The position numbers were made by a program, and so were the translations under genes. From contig NMRA01000226.1 in the NCBI GenBank assembly GCA_002633005.1, forward strand, positions 41,780 through 105,779: DNA of 64,000 bases, written 5' to 3'. This document shows, in pieces, positions 47,701 through 62,454 of the stretch (the first letter of the stretch is position 1; each line of letters begins with the position of its first letter). Origin of the DNA: Phoronis australis (Eukaryota; Phoronida; Phoronidae). Under the pieces are notes generated by a model, which saw only the letters and a program-made list of their open reading frames with translations, did not search any database and was not told the DNA's origin.

Positions 47701-49097
47701 AATGCATTTTATTACGCTTCAGTTTTCTTCTTCTTTGTTTTACACACATGTGCTACTGTAAGCTGTCTGCAACACCAATTACAGAATTGGGTTCTTTTAC
47801 AAGGTAAACTTCTCATTTTTTAAAATTTTGTTTCATGAGTATAGGTACATACTACATAAAGTAGTAGGCCTACTTCTCAGAAATCGAATTAACAAAAACG
47901 GCATCTGGGCAACAGTTAAACATTGCACAAATATATTATTATAGAAACAAATTTGGAAACAGTTATAATACACGCACACATACTTAGCTAAACAATTATG
48001 AGTGATTTTTCGAAAGTTATGTAACGCACTTTAACTTTTTATTTAGGCCAAGTGTAACTTTTTCCATAAAATATTGTAACATGATTGTTGAGTGTTTAAA
48101 CACCCAAAAATATCTTGCAGAAAATTCCTGGCAAAAAGTATGATAGGTTGTCGAATGTGGTTCTACGATATCGAAGACCTAACTACTCCCGGCACTCATT
48201 CACCCAGGGCCACAGGTCGGTGCATAATTATAAGAAATGACCAATTTTTTTTTCACTTATTTTGTCGAGAAATCGCTGACTGTATGGAACCGCACTTGAA
48301 AAGTCTCGCTTGATGAACAATGATAACAATTGACACAATAGGCTTGATTTGATAACTAAAGCTCAAAACTCAGTCGAGCAGACAGCCGGCAATTCTCAAA
48401 GTAAACTCGCGGCTAGTCTAGTAAGTCCACTGAAAAGCTGAAATTCAGGAATGCACTGTGCACAGCTCTGAATTTTGGAGTCTCAACATCGGTCAGGTAC
48501 AGGAGTTGGCATTCCAGCGAGGCTAAAGTTCTATGGCCTAAATGAGCATCGACCCAGGCATAAGCCTAAACGATCCACTGCACGCTTGCACCCATGACCC
48601 TACTGCGGCAATCGCAGGAGGTCAGGAACCGCATTTGGAGTGTTGCTCGACGTTTTCTTAGTGAACAAAAGTGACAAAATGCAGTCTTAATTTGGTGATA
48701 ACTACAACACTTGATCAAAACTCAGTCGAGCAAACAGTCGGAAATTCAAGGTGCCGGAAAACATAAGTTCACCAAAGTGCATTTCGGCACTGCCAATTTT
48801 GCTCGGAGCAGCGATGCTTGACATGAGGAAGAGATGATTCGAAACATACATTTGAGCTGGAAGCTTTCAGGCATCATGTTTATCGAATCTCTTTTTAGCA
48901 CTCCTGATATTTCGAGAGGGGTCTCACTTGTGGTTTCTATCCTACGCATAGATTATATGAACCTGTTTGCGATGACTTTTAAGTTAAGGAAATTTGTCAT
49001 CAAATATTATTAAGTTGTTCAATTTCTTGGTCTCTGAGCGCTTTCCGGATTTCCCATACGAAAATATTCAATAGGATCATAGAAATTCGTGTTGGAA
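47701..49097. other. Intergenic, no gene seen
   Basis: No exon, RNA or recognised repeat. Confidence 0.4.
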
Positions 49098-49285
49098 ATC
49101 TTGATCCTATAGGAATCCTGTTGGATCTTATAGGAATTCGGTTGGATCCTATAGTAGCCTAAGGAATCCTGTTGGATCCTATAGGAATTCTGTTGGATCC
49201 TATAGGAATTCTGTTGGATCCTATAGGAATCCTGTTGGATCCTATAGGAATTCCTATAGGAATCCTATAGGAATATCGATATGCT
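49098..49285. repeat. 21-bp minisatellite built on GGATCCTATAGGAATTC
   Basis: About eight units of gttggatcctataggaattc t, ending in shorter cctataggaat units. Contains repeated self-complementary cctatagg. Confidence 0.9.
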
Positions 49286-49553
49286 ATAGGAATTTTTTCT
49301 TATTTTTAAACATTTTAACAAGCAAATAGCCTAAGAGTATATAGTAAAATATTGGTGTGTTTTTACCTAATTTCAGCTCTTCTGAGTCATTAATTTTTGT
49401 AAATTTTAATATTCAGGCGATTCTTAATACATGTATGTTGAATGCTTCAGTGTAGAATCCTATTGGACTTCCAATAGAATCCTCAGAACTGCCTATTGGA
49501 TATATTAAAGTCTTAAAGTCTTATACGAATTCCTGTAGCGGGGTCGTTTCTTT

Positions 49554-49716
49554 AAAGGCGAAGGCAACCTTTTTCATGTCACTTTTAGCAAAAATAAGGT
49601 CTGTTGATTATCCCAGACATATTTTTCACTTAATTACAGCTTTTCGTAATTTGATTAATTTCTCGTCCTCTACTCCGGACTGAAGTGACGTTTTGGTAGG
49701 CAAGAATTTGCATTAT
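49554..49716 (+). mobile_element. Solo end of the THAP fold-back transposon
   Basis: aaaggcgaaggcaacctttt and about 160 further bases match 5080-5240 almost exactly, then similarity ends. No matching right end is found in the window. Confidence 0.8.
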
Positions 49717-52700
49717 ATGTTGTGAGATGGAGCTGTTACCAGCAAAGGCAACACGATTTTGGTCTGATCCAGTACCGAAGTTTAATCGATGTCTAAATAT
49801 TTGCTATCTGTTTATTGGATAGTTATTCGTGATACTGTGTTTCACCCGGCTCATGCTATGCCGTTTTGAACATCCCCTGTTGTTAACTCCGAGCGTGTTC
49901 GAAGTAAATAACGAGGCTTAGACTTAAAGGACTTTTTATTCACCCGGCGCCGATGCAGTAACCCATGACGAAAGTTCGCCTGGTCTCAGAATTTTCAGGC
50001 CCTTATCATAAACAATATCTAACTACAATAAACACTAGGCTAATTGCTGACAGACACATCAGACCCATACTGAAAACCACAACTGACTGGATGGGACTAC
50101 TTTCCAAGAGTTGCATTGAATAAACAATTTGAGGGATATGGCTCAAACTGACACACAGTTTATAGCAATGGCAAGCTTTCTGTGGTAACGTGAACAGCAG
50201 CTAGAAATTATATAGCTGAACCAGTGAGACAACTGAAGACCCGAAATACCTATTTTAACAATACACTCAGAATCTCAGTATTTTTATGCAGATGTTAATC
50301 AAAGCATTGTCCTACGTAAATGAAGAAACTTCAAAACCTACAGATAAAACCAGAACCCAGTAAGGTCCAAGAGATAACAATGAATCCAAGTACCACTTGT
50401 AGTTCTACTGCGGAGGCGGATCTACGGGGAGGGGGTTCATGGGGTTCAACCCTCCCCCAGGGACACGATGAAAAATATAAAAATAAAAAAACAGTTTCTA
50501 GGAAAACGAAATCAGACATTAAGAAACAAAAAAAAATCTTACACGGGTGGGGAGAAACACCCTCCCGACCTTCCCTCTGCTCGGTGCTACGCGCCTCAAA
50601 TTCGCGCAAATCCTACCCCCCTCCCGCCCCCTTTACTAAAAACGTAGATCTGCTACTGCTCAGTACCAACTAAGCTTATTTAAAATCATAAAAATAAATA
50701 TTTTTCTTCATCACAACCTGTTTATTCAAGAAAGACTGATAAACATCTAGTGAGAGACAATTACACCTGTAGAATCAAAGTTGCTTGAACTGAACACATT
50801 GTCAAACTTTAACATCCAGGAGACCTGCTGAGAATAATTAAAAACAACATGGATCCAGAATAACAATAATCGTTCATTCACCGACGACAGAAGTATAGTG
50901 GTGCAGAAACCAACATAAAAAGGTGATTTAGAGTAGGAACCACATACAAACACTTGTAAACTGGTGTATACACAGATATCAGTTTTAGGACAATCAATGG
51001 ATGTTCAGCAGGGCCAGCAGGCCACATGAATATCGGAATTATTTATAAAATTTCACTTGGTTTACTAAACAAGCACATTCATTCATTGAATGAATTTTTA
51101 GCAGTTACATGTATAAGAATATTTTCAACCACACGAAGTTGACAACGATATTATAAATCAAAATGTCCATAGTATCGCACATATAAAGGAAAGTGTTTGC
51201 CTTCGAGCAGTCAAATTCTGCGCATATTTACTTTAAGTCTGATTTGGGTCCCCGAAAGCCAGTACATAGAAATATGCTGGGAACAGGACAGCACCAATCA
51301 CCACAGCTGGTGATTGTAAGCTTCGATGTTCCTGTTTAGGTAACGCTCATCATTTTTTCATTCTGTTGTATTTTAACCGATATCACTCCTGCGAAGTCAG
51401 AAAGCAGCTACCACTTTTTCTGCCACATGTGTTACTGATTATCTTGTCTCTTGCAATGCTTTATATATGAATGAACCGAAGGTGAGCATGTTTACTACAG
51501 AAATAAACAAAACATGGTGTGAATACTGGAAGGGACTTGCTCGTATAAAACAAAACAAGTTAACAAAGACAATTACTGTCTGAAATCTGTTAGCTAAATA
51601 GTACTATGCTACGTGCTACCTCAAAAGTAATTTGAAAATGAACATGGATTTCATGACAGTATTCAATAAAGAAACAACTTAGTAACAACAACGCTAATTT
51701 GAAAATGGCAGCAACATATGGCCGAGGATTTTAGAGTTATGACACAAAGATCAATGGACCAAAACAAACTCAAACAAATTAAAAGTTATAGCAACATTAC
51801 ACGGTTGTACTGCACAAGTTAGATGTTAATGAGAATATTCTGGCTCTGTCTTAAGGGGCTTACTTTTATGAGTGGATAATCTGATTGGTTCACATTTCAT
51901 ATAGAGTAGGGTATTCTTCTTTTTCTTCAACAATAAGATTTTAAATGACATCTCTAGCTTATTAAATAGTTTTTTTAATATGCAAACATTGGTAAAGCGT
52001 TGTTTTTTTAAATTTTGATCTTTCCTTTCTGTTTAGTCCGTTTAAATTTTACGGAATAAATGGGCTTTTTACCACAACCAAACTGTTCATTAAAAATACC
52101 AGAGTTCAACTTTTGCAGACTGCCTGGGATTGCCACTTTTAAGTCCATGGTAAGGGCATATGCTTTAAGTTGCTGTAATGCTCTCACCAGAATCGAACAC
52201 AAGTACGATTTTATATTTGATCTAGACTTAGTGAGAGATGGTAAATTCTTTTGGATTTTGCCACGTTTTCCTATTATCATCGCGTGTACCTCAATTTGGG
52301 TTACTTTTTGCGATTATAGAACCAACATTTTAGCGAGTACGTCCGATCCTCTTCTGTGTGTGACGAGCATTCTGCCTCAGATAGAATTTTTTTTCATGTA
52401 TACAAATTATTGTTCACTGCTTGGCATGAACGCACCCAGGGGGGGGGCTTGGTGGCTCAAACGAAATTTGGGCAAAAAAGTCCGCCTCAGCGAAACAAAA
52501 AGTCCGAGTAAACGAGACAAAAATCCACAAAGTCCACAGGAATTCGGCGGGGATGCACAATCCGAAGGCCTGGACCTAGTGGCCACGTTTTTTTCTTGGT
52601 CTTCGTTGATTTTTTTCAGTAAAAGGTCCGCACACCAAAAATTAGACCCCACCATATTTTAAGCTGGGTGCGAGCATTTTTGGCATATTGGAAACTCTTT

Positions 52701-55700
52701 CTTGTCGTTAATCCATTTAATACCAAAAAGGTATAAAGTATCCTGGGTGCCAAAATCTAATGAAACAGACACTGACATAACATAAAACGAATAACCAATT
52801 AGTGATTGCATGTGTAAATGTTACTAATAGTTAATTGAAGGGCATTGGGTACTGTGAGTACATACATAGTAATTTCAATGCTTCTGGGGTATTTTGGTGC
52901 TGTCTTGTGACTGAAGTCTCCGATCTATTTCTCCTAGTTATGTCTCCACTGTCATGTATGAAACAGTCTCAGTGCATGTTTGAAGTGGATGCAGGTCAAA
53001 TAAAATAAACAAAGACACGCAGGGTACAGACTACTGTACATCAGTGGAATTCCAGGAACTATGATGTTGAAGCATGCAATACACAGTTACAGCCATATGG
53101 CTCATGACCCTTGGTCTGTGAATGACCACTGTGTAACTGACTTGTTTACTTCAATATGGTTAAACAAGTATATGGGGGAAGTATGATTGAACATACAACC
53201 AAAACAAATTCTGGGAGCAAGAAAACCACTAAAATGTTGCAAATAAGTGGATTTTTGTTATCATTTTTGAGATCGACACTTGAATTTTTATAGTTACCTA
53301 ATGACAGACCTCACATTCAACCACGAAAAAAGAACAATTTATAAAATTGTAACGCTAGTGCATTCCTAAGCTGTCAGGTCACCATGCTTAGCTTCAGTCA
53401 TATTTTGGGATGCATATAACGTTTTTCTCAACTTGAATTACCTGAAATGTACAGGAAGCCTGTTGAGGGGGTGTTTTTTATCCTTATTGTTCATAACAAG
53501 TATTATTTTACTTTGATTGAGTTCAATGAACAAGTATTTAGCTTACACATTCAAATAAAAGCTATAAATAATGAATAAACAAAAACCGGATTGGCTTATT
53601 TGGGTTAATAATGTCTCGCGCATTCTCTGTGTAAATGGTCATTAATTAACAAACAAAAAGTACCTCATTTAATGCCATTAAAAGAGTGCAACATCGTGGA
53701 AAAAATAACCAGCCTTCTGAATTTCTACGGCACTTTAACTCTAAAATCCAATGTTTCACTAAAAAGGAGGTTTTTCAAAAGTATTTTTGTAGAAAACTAA
53801 TTTTTACGTTTCTTAAGCTCAGCCAAAGAATATAAAAGGCATTGAAAACGAGATTTTATCAACAAAAGTTTTATGCATAATATTTAAAAACAGCAAAAGT
53901 ATATTATCTTACCTCGCTCATTTTTGTTGGTTTGGTAGCAATCGTTTCGTGATTCGGCTTCCACCAACCGTTTGATGTTTTGACCGGGCCAACCGGGAAT
54001 CATCCGACGATTAAGTCACCATTTGGAATTCATACAATAATTCCGTTGGTCCAATGTCCACATTCGTAGACAGCTTAGCAACCGCCACCAACTTTAAAGA
54101 AATTCTGCCATTGTTTTGTTTCTTGTCCTACTCAATATTATTCATTTACATGAATGACACTAAGTGACCAAACTAAACCAACTTACCCGTGCAAATACAG
54201 TATCATTGCTCAAGTAAAATAGTCCGTAGTATATTATATACCAGTCAAAATATTATACCCACTGTTACGAAAGTAATATCAAGTTCTAAACAGTGTAGGA
54301 ACGAAACTAATTATTAAAATGTTTGAAATAAAACACTAGGGTATTTACTGACAATTACTACAACTTTTGTATTCATACACGGCCTTCATATCAACTGGTC
54401 ATTATGTAAAATCATAAGTATTGGGTGTAGAAAAAAATTTCGATGTTATGTTATACCCTGTTTTTTGTGCTGTTCTTGTTTTTTCTAACGAAAAGTCTCC
54501 AAACAGTTCATAAAAATAATTTATCTAGTACACAGAATAATAGGCCTGGCCGCTAACTGCTTGTGGCTGGGTGTCAAGCTCCAATGTTTACTATTTCTAC
54601 TACTAGTGACAACAGGGGGTTGGTAAGTTGACACTTTCTAGGTTATAAACAAAACCTGAGTATGAGGGTCGTACAGTGGTAGCTGGAGACCAGGCGAGCT
54701 TTTCTCATGCGTGATGCTACAATACGAGAAAATAAGGGAGCTTAAGACTAGGACTTTAGACTAATTAAGTTAACTATGATATCAAATGACTATAACATGG
54801 CAAGATACGTCAAAGGACTACATGTACGCGTCTAGATTATGTTTAATAACCTATATGCGGTATAATACTAGATATGTCGGAAGTTATATGCCGGCGTTAT
54901 ATGCAATAGATTCCGTTAGAACAATATGTGAAACTCACAACTTTAGTCCCAATGACATGTACTTACGAAGATATTCATGGATCGTAACCCGGCTAAAAAG
55001 GCAAAAAGTAGTTTGAATGTAAGTATTACGACGCTTATAATTAGTAAAGAACACTACAGAGTAAAACAGCCCGTGGGCAACGCCCCCTAGTACAAAAGAT
55101 ATAACACAAACAGCCTGTGGGCAACACCCCACTAGTAGGCCTACAAAAGAAAATATAACACAAACAAAAATATGCTCAATATGCAGAATTGCAACCATCC
55201 AACATAGGGATAATCAACAAATAGCATTTGTTACACTACAGTCGTGCCATTTTACACAAAGAATACAATTTGTAAACCGAGGACACTGTAATATTTTCAC
55301 CATAAAAGTACCATTTTCCAAAATTGCACACGTCTGAAAATGACATTTTGTGTCTTTGACAAGTTTAACTCATTCCCCAGCCGCCGGGGTCAGTGCTGGA
55401 GTTTTATGACCGTACTAGGGCAGAGTATTAGCCAAGACCGTCAGATATTCGCACTCCCGAACTACCAAGTGAAATCTGGGAGAATTTTAGGGGGCGTGGC
55501 TCCCTAGTTGCCCCCGTCCCCCTAAATCCGCCACTTGCTCGGGTATAGGCGCATGTGCGTGAAGGTATTCAGTCTTCGTGCGCCGAAGATAACATTGGCC
55601 AACAGGATCGCTACTGCTGTGAAGTTAGGTCACATGATCATTTTCTAAGAAGACGTGGGTAGAGTGAAACTTCCTTTTGCAGTTGCAGTTTCGTGATGTA

Positions 55701-58700
55701 AATTGTTTGGTGTCTTGTGTTGCATGTTTGAGCAGGTACGATATTTTCTCCTTAAAACTTTCTCTTGATACTCGAACGACTTAAAATGATGCCACAGGCC
55801 AACCGAGGGGCTACGTGTTGCCTAGGCCTGCTTTAGTCGTACTGCGACTCGTAGTAGACTAGAAGCCGGATGTACGCCTATGCGACAGACAAGGGCAAGG
55901 CAGAAAACGGTGATGTCGCTAACGCCACTGGCACCTTTAATCAGCCTTTTGTCGTAACACTAAAGTATTTTACAACATGACGACATTGACCTACACACAA
56001 GATTTTGGTATCGTTCTATTCGCCTAATCGTTCTCATTCCGAAAATTTATGAATGAATCAATCTCTTTATTTTAGTTTAGTCAGTTTGTAGGGAGGACAA
56101 CGTTTTTTTAATTATTTTTACAATACCCGTGTGTCATACATTTTTGAAAAGCCCTTGGTGTGAGAAATGAAATGGTGCAAAAATAAAAAAATTGGATGAG
56201 TGGTTTTCGAGAAAATGGCCGTTGAAACGTGACAATTATGCGTAAAATATCTGCCTTTTTACATAATTTCGTAAAGAATAAAAGAATATACATGTGCTGC
56301 ATATCAAAAGATTCGTCTCATTGAGACAAACATGGCGGTATGTATTATATTAAATTTGGATCGATTTCTACAGAGATATCGCTGTTTAAGTGTGTTGTTG
56401 TAGTATATAGAACAGGCTCATCATGTTTGATGAAAACAATGGATTACACAGCTTAAAAGGTAAAGAGCAAAGACACCACATCAGCTCAGAAATAAATACA
56501 TCTGAGCTAGGAGGAAATTTCACATCAAATCACAAGATCACATTGGTGGATTTGGGGGGGGCAAGGGGGCCTGGCCCGTGGCCCCCCTGAAACTCCCATA
56601 TTTCATTTGGCAGTTTGAAGGTGCAAATATCTTACGGGTAAAATCCTGCGTAATACTCTGCCCTGCCCCCCCTCCTATCTAAAAATCCTAGATCTGCCCC
56701 TGAATACTACTACATGGGCAACACATCATTGCCTGACAGTGACAGGGGGCAGGGGGAGGCTATAGCTCCCCCACTTTTTCAGTGTTGGGTGCCACCCATG
56801 TACTATTAGATCGTCAAAAAACATCAGAAAGTAGCAAAAGGCCATTTGGGAAGACAAATCGCTCTTAACATGAAGGATTTCATCATTTGCGCAACAAAAA
56901 CTTTGTAACAACTTTATTTCGAACGGTGAAGTTGCGAATGCCATTGAACTTCAACGTAGCCACTGGTGGCGCTGACATGCGGCGACTTAGTGAACTAACG
57001 ACTGCTGTTTGAAAAGTACCAATGCGCAGCAGTTTGACAGAATTTCTGGGGCATATTGCGCAAGTGGAAAAACATCAATCTCCCGACCGACCAAAATTAG
57101 GCCTTCCGGACGATCGAAAACTCGCCATGAAAACTTGGCCTTGACTTTGAGAAAACAACTTGAGGAGATGCGCACGCATCTAAACTACATCCTGTCCAAA
57201 TTTCATGTTTGTATTTGAGAGTATAGTGCTCTTTTGGATAGGAGGAACAAGAGGTACTTTTTCGAAAGTTGATCGCATGGCGGAAAATCGTCCGCTAAAA
57301 AAGCTTACAAAAAATGATTTATCAGCGATAATTTGAGACAAAAAGATTACAAACTTACAAATAAAGACTAAGGTAACGATTTATAACACAAAATTGTCTT
57401 ATAGTTAACTTTGAAGTCGGAAATCGGGTATTTTACCGACGTGGGTTTTACACGGAGGCAGATATGGAGCACCGTGACCTACTTTTTGATTGTCCTCCCT
57501 ACAGTTTGACAAAACAGCCAAACACTGGGCTACTACCACCGACTGTAGATAACAACATAAAACGTATAAATAATAAACTAATGAAAAACCAAACACGTGA
57601 CAAGATGAGAAAACACATTTTGATGAGATATCATGAAAGTATGGCATACACACTTGCACACATACACATCGGATTTAAAATCTGCACCGCAATGTGTCCC
57701 CTACCACGGTTCCTCATTATTCTTATCGTCAAATTTCTGTTCGCACTATTGACCAGTTGACACTGCCATGCTCGCTCAACTAAAGATTACTGCAACACCT
57801 TTTGCTTATGAATGAAACAGCATCATCGATGTTTGTCACTGCGAGGTGCCCCTAATGTTTTCCTGAGATAACATGGAGCAACTTCGGCAACACGCAGCCC
57901 CTCAGTTGGCCGGTTAGGGGCTACAATACTTCCCATAGCTTTCTATACGCATTTCGTTCTATGTATTTTAAACAGGCGGTAGGCCAAATCCAGCCACCGA
58001 TTTTGAGTTTTCACCTTGTCAAAAACACATTCCATACTTCAAACTATCACTTAAAAAAGCACTTACTTTCTTCATTGGTCCTTTCTACTTCTATACATAT
58101 CTTCGATGAAGCTTATTTGTAAGAATTAAGGTGACTTTGGCGAAGAATTCCAACTCCACTTTTTTGGTTGCCATTAACTTTTTCACCACGCGTGCGATAA
58201 CCACAAAGTATGTCAACTGAGTCACGTGAGTTAGGCAAAGGCTAGCGCAAGACTGAGTGAAGCACGTGACGCTAGCGTGCGACATTTGCAAAATAGCTTG
58301 AGAAGGTATCAGGTGAAATTTGTAAGATTTGTGTCCCTTGGACTTTTTATTCGTCAGTATGCGTAACTTCACGTAACTGTCTCAAAAGGACAACCGGTAA
58401 GAGAAACTCGAGCAAACTGCGACAGATTTTCATTGATTTGTTCAAATTATCTTAACTGAATCGTCTCCAGACTTATGGTATGAGTTGTTTATAACTCCAT
58501 GTGCATATATATGCATGTTTCATTTGATTTAAACTTTATTTCCTGTATTTTGAAATAAGTAACTTTTTGTGGGATGCACTGTCGCCGCTGTATGCCTGCG
58601 GCACCCAGGGTGATGTAATTCCCTAGGAGCAACTGAGCAGCACTTAACTTTTTCCATAAATTTTTAGAATTGTGATCATTTAACCCCGGTAAGTGTTCAC

Positions 58701-61142
58701 ATTATGACAACATGATATTCGCTTATGATTTTGGTGTGGATTCCTCACATCATTATGAATCCAAAAATAGCCGAAAATGTCTCCTACCCCCTTCCCTTAG
58801 GATTTTATCATCAAATTTCTGCTCGCACTATTCCACGGTAGTGATAACCGCGATATTGAATGCAAGGAGTCATATGACAGCCAAAAACTGAACTAATCCA
58901 CCTACACATATTCTACAGAGTGTTGCTCTAAAGTTCAAACTGATGGAGACCCCGGGCCCGAACTATGGTTTGTATTCAGTGTATGACATGATTGTTCTAC
59001 AACGATCGAGATAAGCTCCTGTTAACACTGAAAGTCACATAATCAACCAGACTGTAAACCTGGGACTAGGTTGTAAAAGTGAAATGTTGCCTGGCTTCAT
59101 CAAATCGGAAGTTCTTAACTCCTAGTATTGTAGTGCCTCCAGTGCAGGCCTTTATGCAGCGTAGCCATAGGTCCTTGTATTTGGATTACCTAGCACTAAT
59201 CTGGACACCCTGGCAAGGTTGCCCAATGTATCAGTTGGATACCCACTATCAATCCGAATCTTTCAAGTTTGGACATGCACTTTGTAATGATTACTAGGAA
59301 GGCTACTAGCTGCAAGGAGAAGTGAGGGTGTGTTGTCAATTTTCTTCCACTGCTGGCTATGCTCCCAGTGATCTTAGCTCATGTGTATATGTAGAGTTCT
59401 TACATAAGTGCAACTCCAAACTGGTGTTTCGGAACTGTAACTTCATGATTTTCATCTTTTTTAAAAATATCAAAAGCGAAATAAATGTCATTATTTTAAT
59501 ACAATATTGTGCCACAAGAATATGTCCATTTTAACTTTTTGAGTTTGCGCCCGTTTCATGCTTTTCAATGTGCGTTTCAAGGTTTTAATCTGGAACAGCA
59601 GTGACACCTGTTGCCAAAATATTAATCACATCATATGTGCATTTTTCTTGTTTTGTAACTGCAGCTCTGATGACTCATTTTACAGAATATTAAAAGCTAA
59701 TGAAAATTATATGACAAACTTTATAACATCAATATGACTGGAGATCACCAATAACGTAGTGCACTCATCGTTTAACCAATATCTCTAATATTTGTTTGGT
59801 AAGCTACTGGGCTGGTTTCGTAAATTTAGATGTAAAAGTCTTAGTGTACACATTTTTTAGTAAAAAAGCTCACTGCAGTAGGCTGTTTTGTAAACTTAGA
59901 TGTAAAAACCTTGGTATACGCATTTTTGTGTAAAAAAACTGTGTGTGGGGGAATTGCTGGTGAACGGTCATGGGGGTGGGGGGTTACGCGTTGGAATCAT
60001 GGAAGCCCTGGAATATTGGGAACCCCATTTTGGACACCCTATTTTGGAAATCCTGGATAAAGGCCTGCTCCAGTCTAGCACAAAATGCATGTGCCTCCAT
60101 GATAGTGCTACCATCCCTGTCCTGCAATGGCCTGTTGAAGTTAGATGTTCATCCTCCTCAGTGTATATTTATGTTATCTACTGGTCAGTGTCATGGGTCA
60201 GTCCAAACAAAGAGGTCTTTTCCAAAAGTCAAAGTTTGCTTGTGATAGCAGTGTCGAACGTAATTTTTGAATCTGAGCAAAGAACAGGGCAATTCCGTGA
60301 AAAGGTCCACCTCAAGACAAAAAATTAAAATTATGACTAAACTTACATTTCTGGTCTCTAGTTTCAGGATCCATGTTTGACTATCCTCTGACTTTCAATC
60401 TTTTGCCTAAATGGCCCTATCTTTGAGGGTCATTTGACCCTAAAAATTAGCTCGATTTTCATGTGTGTTGTTAATTATTGCCATAAATAACACCATTATG
60501 TGTATTTCACTATATTATCAAATTTGTGCAATCACAAATAACATTTCAACTTTGGCACATCATTGACCTCTTGGGATCGAAGGCCAACTCCTGGATATCA
60601 TGGTGCCGTACGTCTGTCACATGAAAGTGTTAAAAAGTTTAGTTACATTAAAACTTTAATTCAAAATTAAAATAATTTCAGATTCTCTTTTAACTTGTTA
60701 CTCAATACTGTTGACCAAAATTTCAGATCACAGGGATTATTTGTTAAGTCAGAAATTGAGTGACAGACGTACGACACATTTGTACGTCCATCATGTACGT
60801 CCGTCACACCCATGAAATTACAATTTTTCAGCCAATAAAAATAACCTTTGGTCTTATTTTTACTTTCTAAACTTGCTGAAGATAAAATGAGAATCCTGAA
60901 ACTATTCAATATCACAAAGAGAGCTTTAAACTTAAGTAATTAAAGTTGCTACAAATTTAAAATTGATGCATTGGTCTTTTGCAATCTCAAAAGTATTTGC
61001 AGAAAAGTTATAGTTCACAATGTCATCTAGTTATTCTTAGTAGAATTAAAATCAGATGCTTGGACCACGTTATAAAATGTAAATTAAACAAAATTTTAAT
61101 TTAATGATCATACTGTTTTTCTGTTGCTGTCCCGTGTTTGTA
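49717..61142. other. Intergenic, 11 kb, no supported gene
   Basis: Open frames at 50320-50673, 52060-52662 and 57464-57760 show no convincing motif or splice context. G- and C-runs at 50.4, 52.4, 55.5 and 56.5 kb occur with phrases such as ctagatctgcccc and aaatccgccact that look like decayed repeat ends. A LEFT-type remnant at 57.4 kb (EHRDLLFDCPPYS) may be old LINE sequence. Confidence 0.35.
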
Positions 61143-61670
61143 CATTACGGCGTTCTCTCGTTCAGTGACTTTACCTGGCATAGAGGGTTCTGAGTGTGTG
61201 ATAACATCGAGCTCCTTTGTTAACTGCCAAGCACAGTCTTTTGTCTGGTAGGGCAAGAGGCATGCCAATTATCTACCAGGCTTGTTACAGACCTCTTGTG
61301 AACACAGTCAAATGGTGAGCAAGTTGGTTCATTCGGAAAGAATATACTGTCGTAACTTTGGTTGTATTTTGGTGATTCAAAAACTTAACATGATGAGCAT
61401 TTGACGAGGAATTCAGAATTGCTATTGGCTTATATGTTCAAATATGTATGTAACTTAACTGTTATTGTTAACAGCACAGCCCAGTGGGGCTATGATCTTA
61501 TTGGAGGTTAGAGCAATTATCAAACAAAAGAGAGCTGGCCCTCCAACCATAAATGCTAGTATGAGGTTTATCAGTCACATATTAGATAATGTCTGCAGGT
61601 GTCATCTTCCCAACTTGTTGTTGGGCTATAGAATCCAACAACTTGGTGTCAATAGGAAAACGTTGTCATG
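61143..61670. mobile_element. MITE-like element A, inverted copy
   Basis: It runs from cattacggcgttctctcgtt to gaaaacgttgtcatg and aligns along its length with the reverse complement of 1909-2457 (for example attatctaccaggcttgtta and caaaagagagctgg in both). No ORF. Confidence 0.7.
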
Positions 61671-62340
61671 AAAGAAATGCATAGCTTTTAGAAAATTCAA
61701 GAGGCAAAAATATACGTATGAAAGAATTCCTAAGGTGCCCTGGAATCAACGAGTCATTTCTGCTCTGACCTGCTATGCTATGTTTTATGGTAAAAAAGCT
61801 AATACTGGACATTTTTAAGCTGTAGCAACCTGTCACCTACTTTATTGAGCATTTTTGTAACACCCTCATTGTGTTTTTCAGTGTCTTCGGTGGCGTGTAT
61901 GAAATTATTTCATAACAAAAGATTACACCGTCTCATCTTACATATTTTTGATCTTTCAATCTTTAAAACTTTGACTAATTTTTTAGGCATAATATATTTG
62001 CAAAGTCACTTTCCATTAGGCAGAACTTCACGTGTACTGAAGTTTCGGTAAGTGAGAAAAGTTAACTTTGGTAGTAATAATCTGCCAGCGAAGCTACGCT
62101 GAAAATAGTAGGATTTGAAATTTCGCTACTCAACAAAGCGGTGTAGTGGGAAAGGGCAGAGCGAAACTTTGCCGAAGTTATCAGTAGAGGTCGTGGCAAC
62201 GATATACGATGATGCGAGACTTGGAAAACTTGTTCTTTGTTATTGTAGCGTAGCTGAAGTGCTCTCAATAGACGCACGTGAATAAGTAAAAAAGCATATC
62301 TGAAGAAGAATGACACTGATCATTATCATAAAACTCGTAA

Positions 62341-62454
62341 ATGGCTGGAGAACAATTCTCAGTCAGCCTCGAACCCACTACTGAATACTCGCTTGAGAAC
62401 TGGGTCGTCTGGCATCTTAGTGATAACCTCGATATGCCCAGTTTAGTGAGAAAG
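62341..62454 (+). CDS. Candidate first coding exon of an unidentified downstream gene
   Basis: ATG at 62341, directly preceded by an in-frame TAA, opens 38 codons (MAGEQFSVSLEPTTEYSLEN, then WVVWHLSDNLDMPSLVRK) ending at a strong donor, AAG|gtaagc, phase 0. The composition looks like real protein (acidic, with tryptophans), unlike the neighbouring random frames. +4 is G, but -3 is T, so the start context is only fair. I do not recognise the family, and no continuing exon is evident before the window ends. An open frame on the opposite strand is the main alternative. Confidence 0.45.

Noticed and set aside
50320-50673. 117-codon open frame
   Set aside because: Composed of decayed G/C-rich repeat phrases and a lysine-rich low-complexity tract; no domain.
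52060-52662. 200-codon open frame
   Set aside because: No recognisable motif, no splice context, low-complexity stretches and a G-run; the opposite strand is also partly open.
57027-57150. Short frame MRSSLTEFLGHIAQVEKHQS and onward
   Set aside because: Looks protein-like but stops after 40 codons with no splice donor; the surrounding DNA contains decayed repeats.
57464-57760. Open frame with EHRDLLFDCPPYS
   Set aside because: Slight resemblance to the C-terminal Cys-His region of LINE proteins, but too short and diverged to call.
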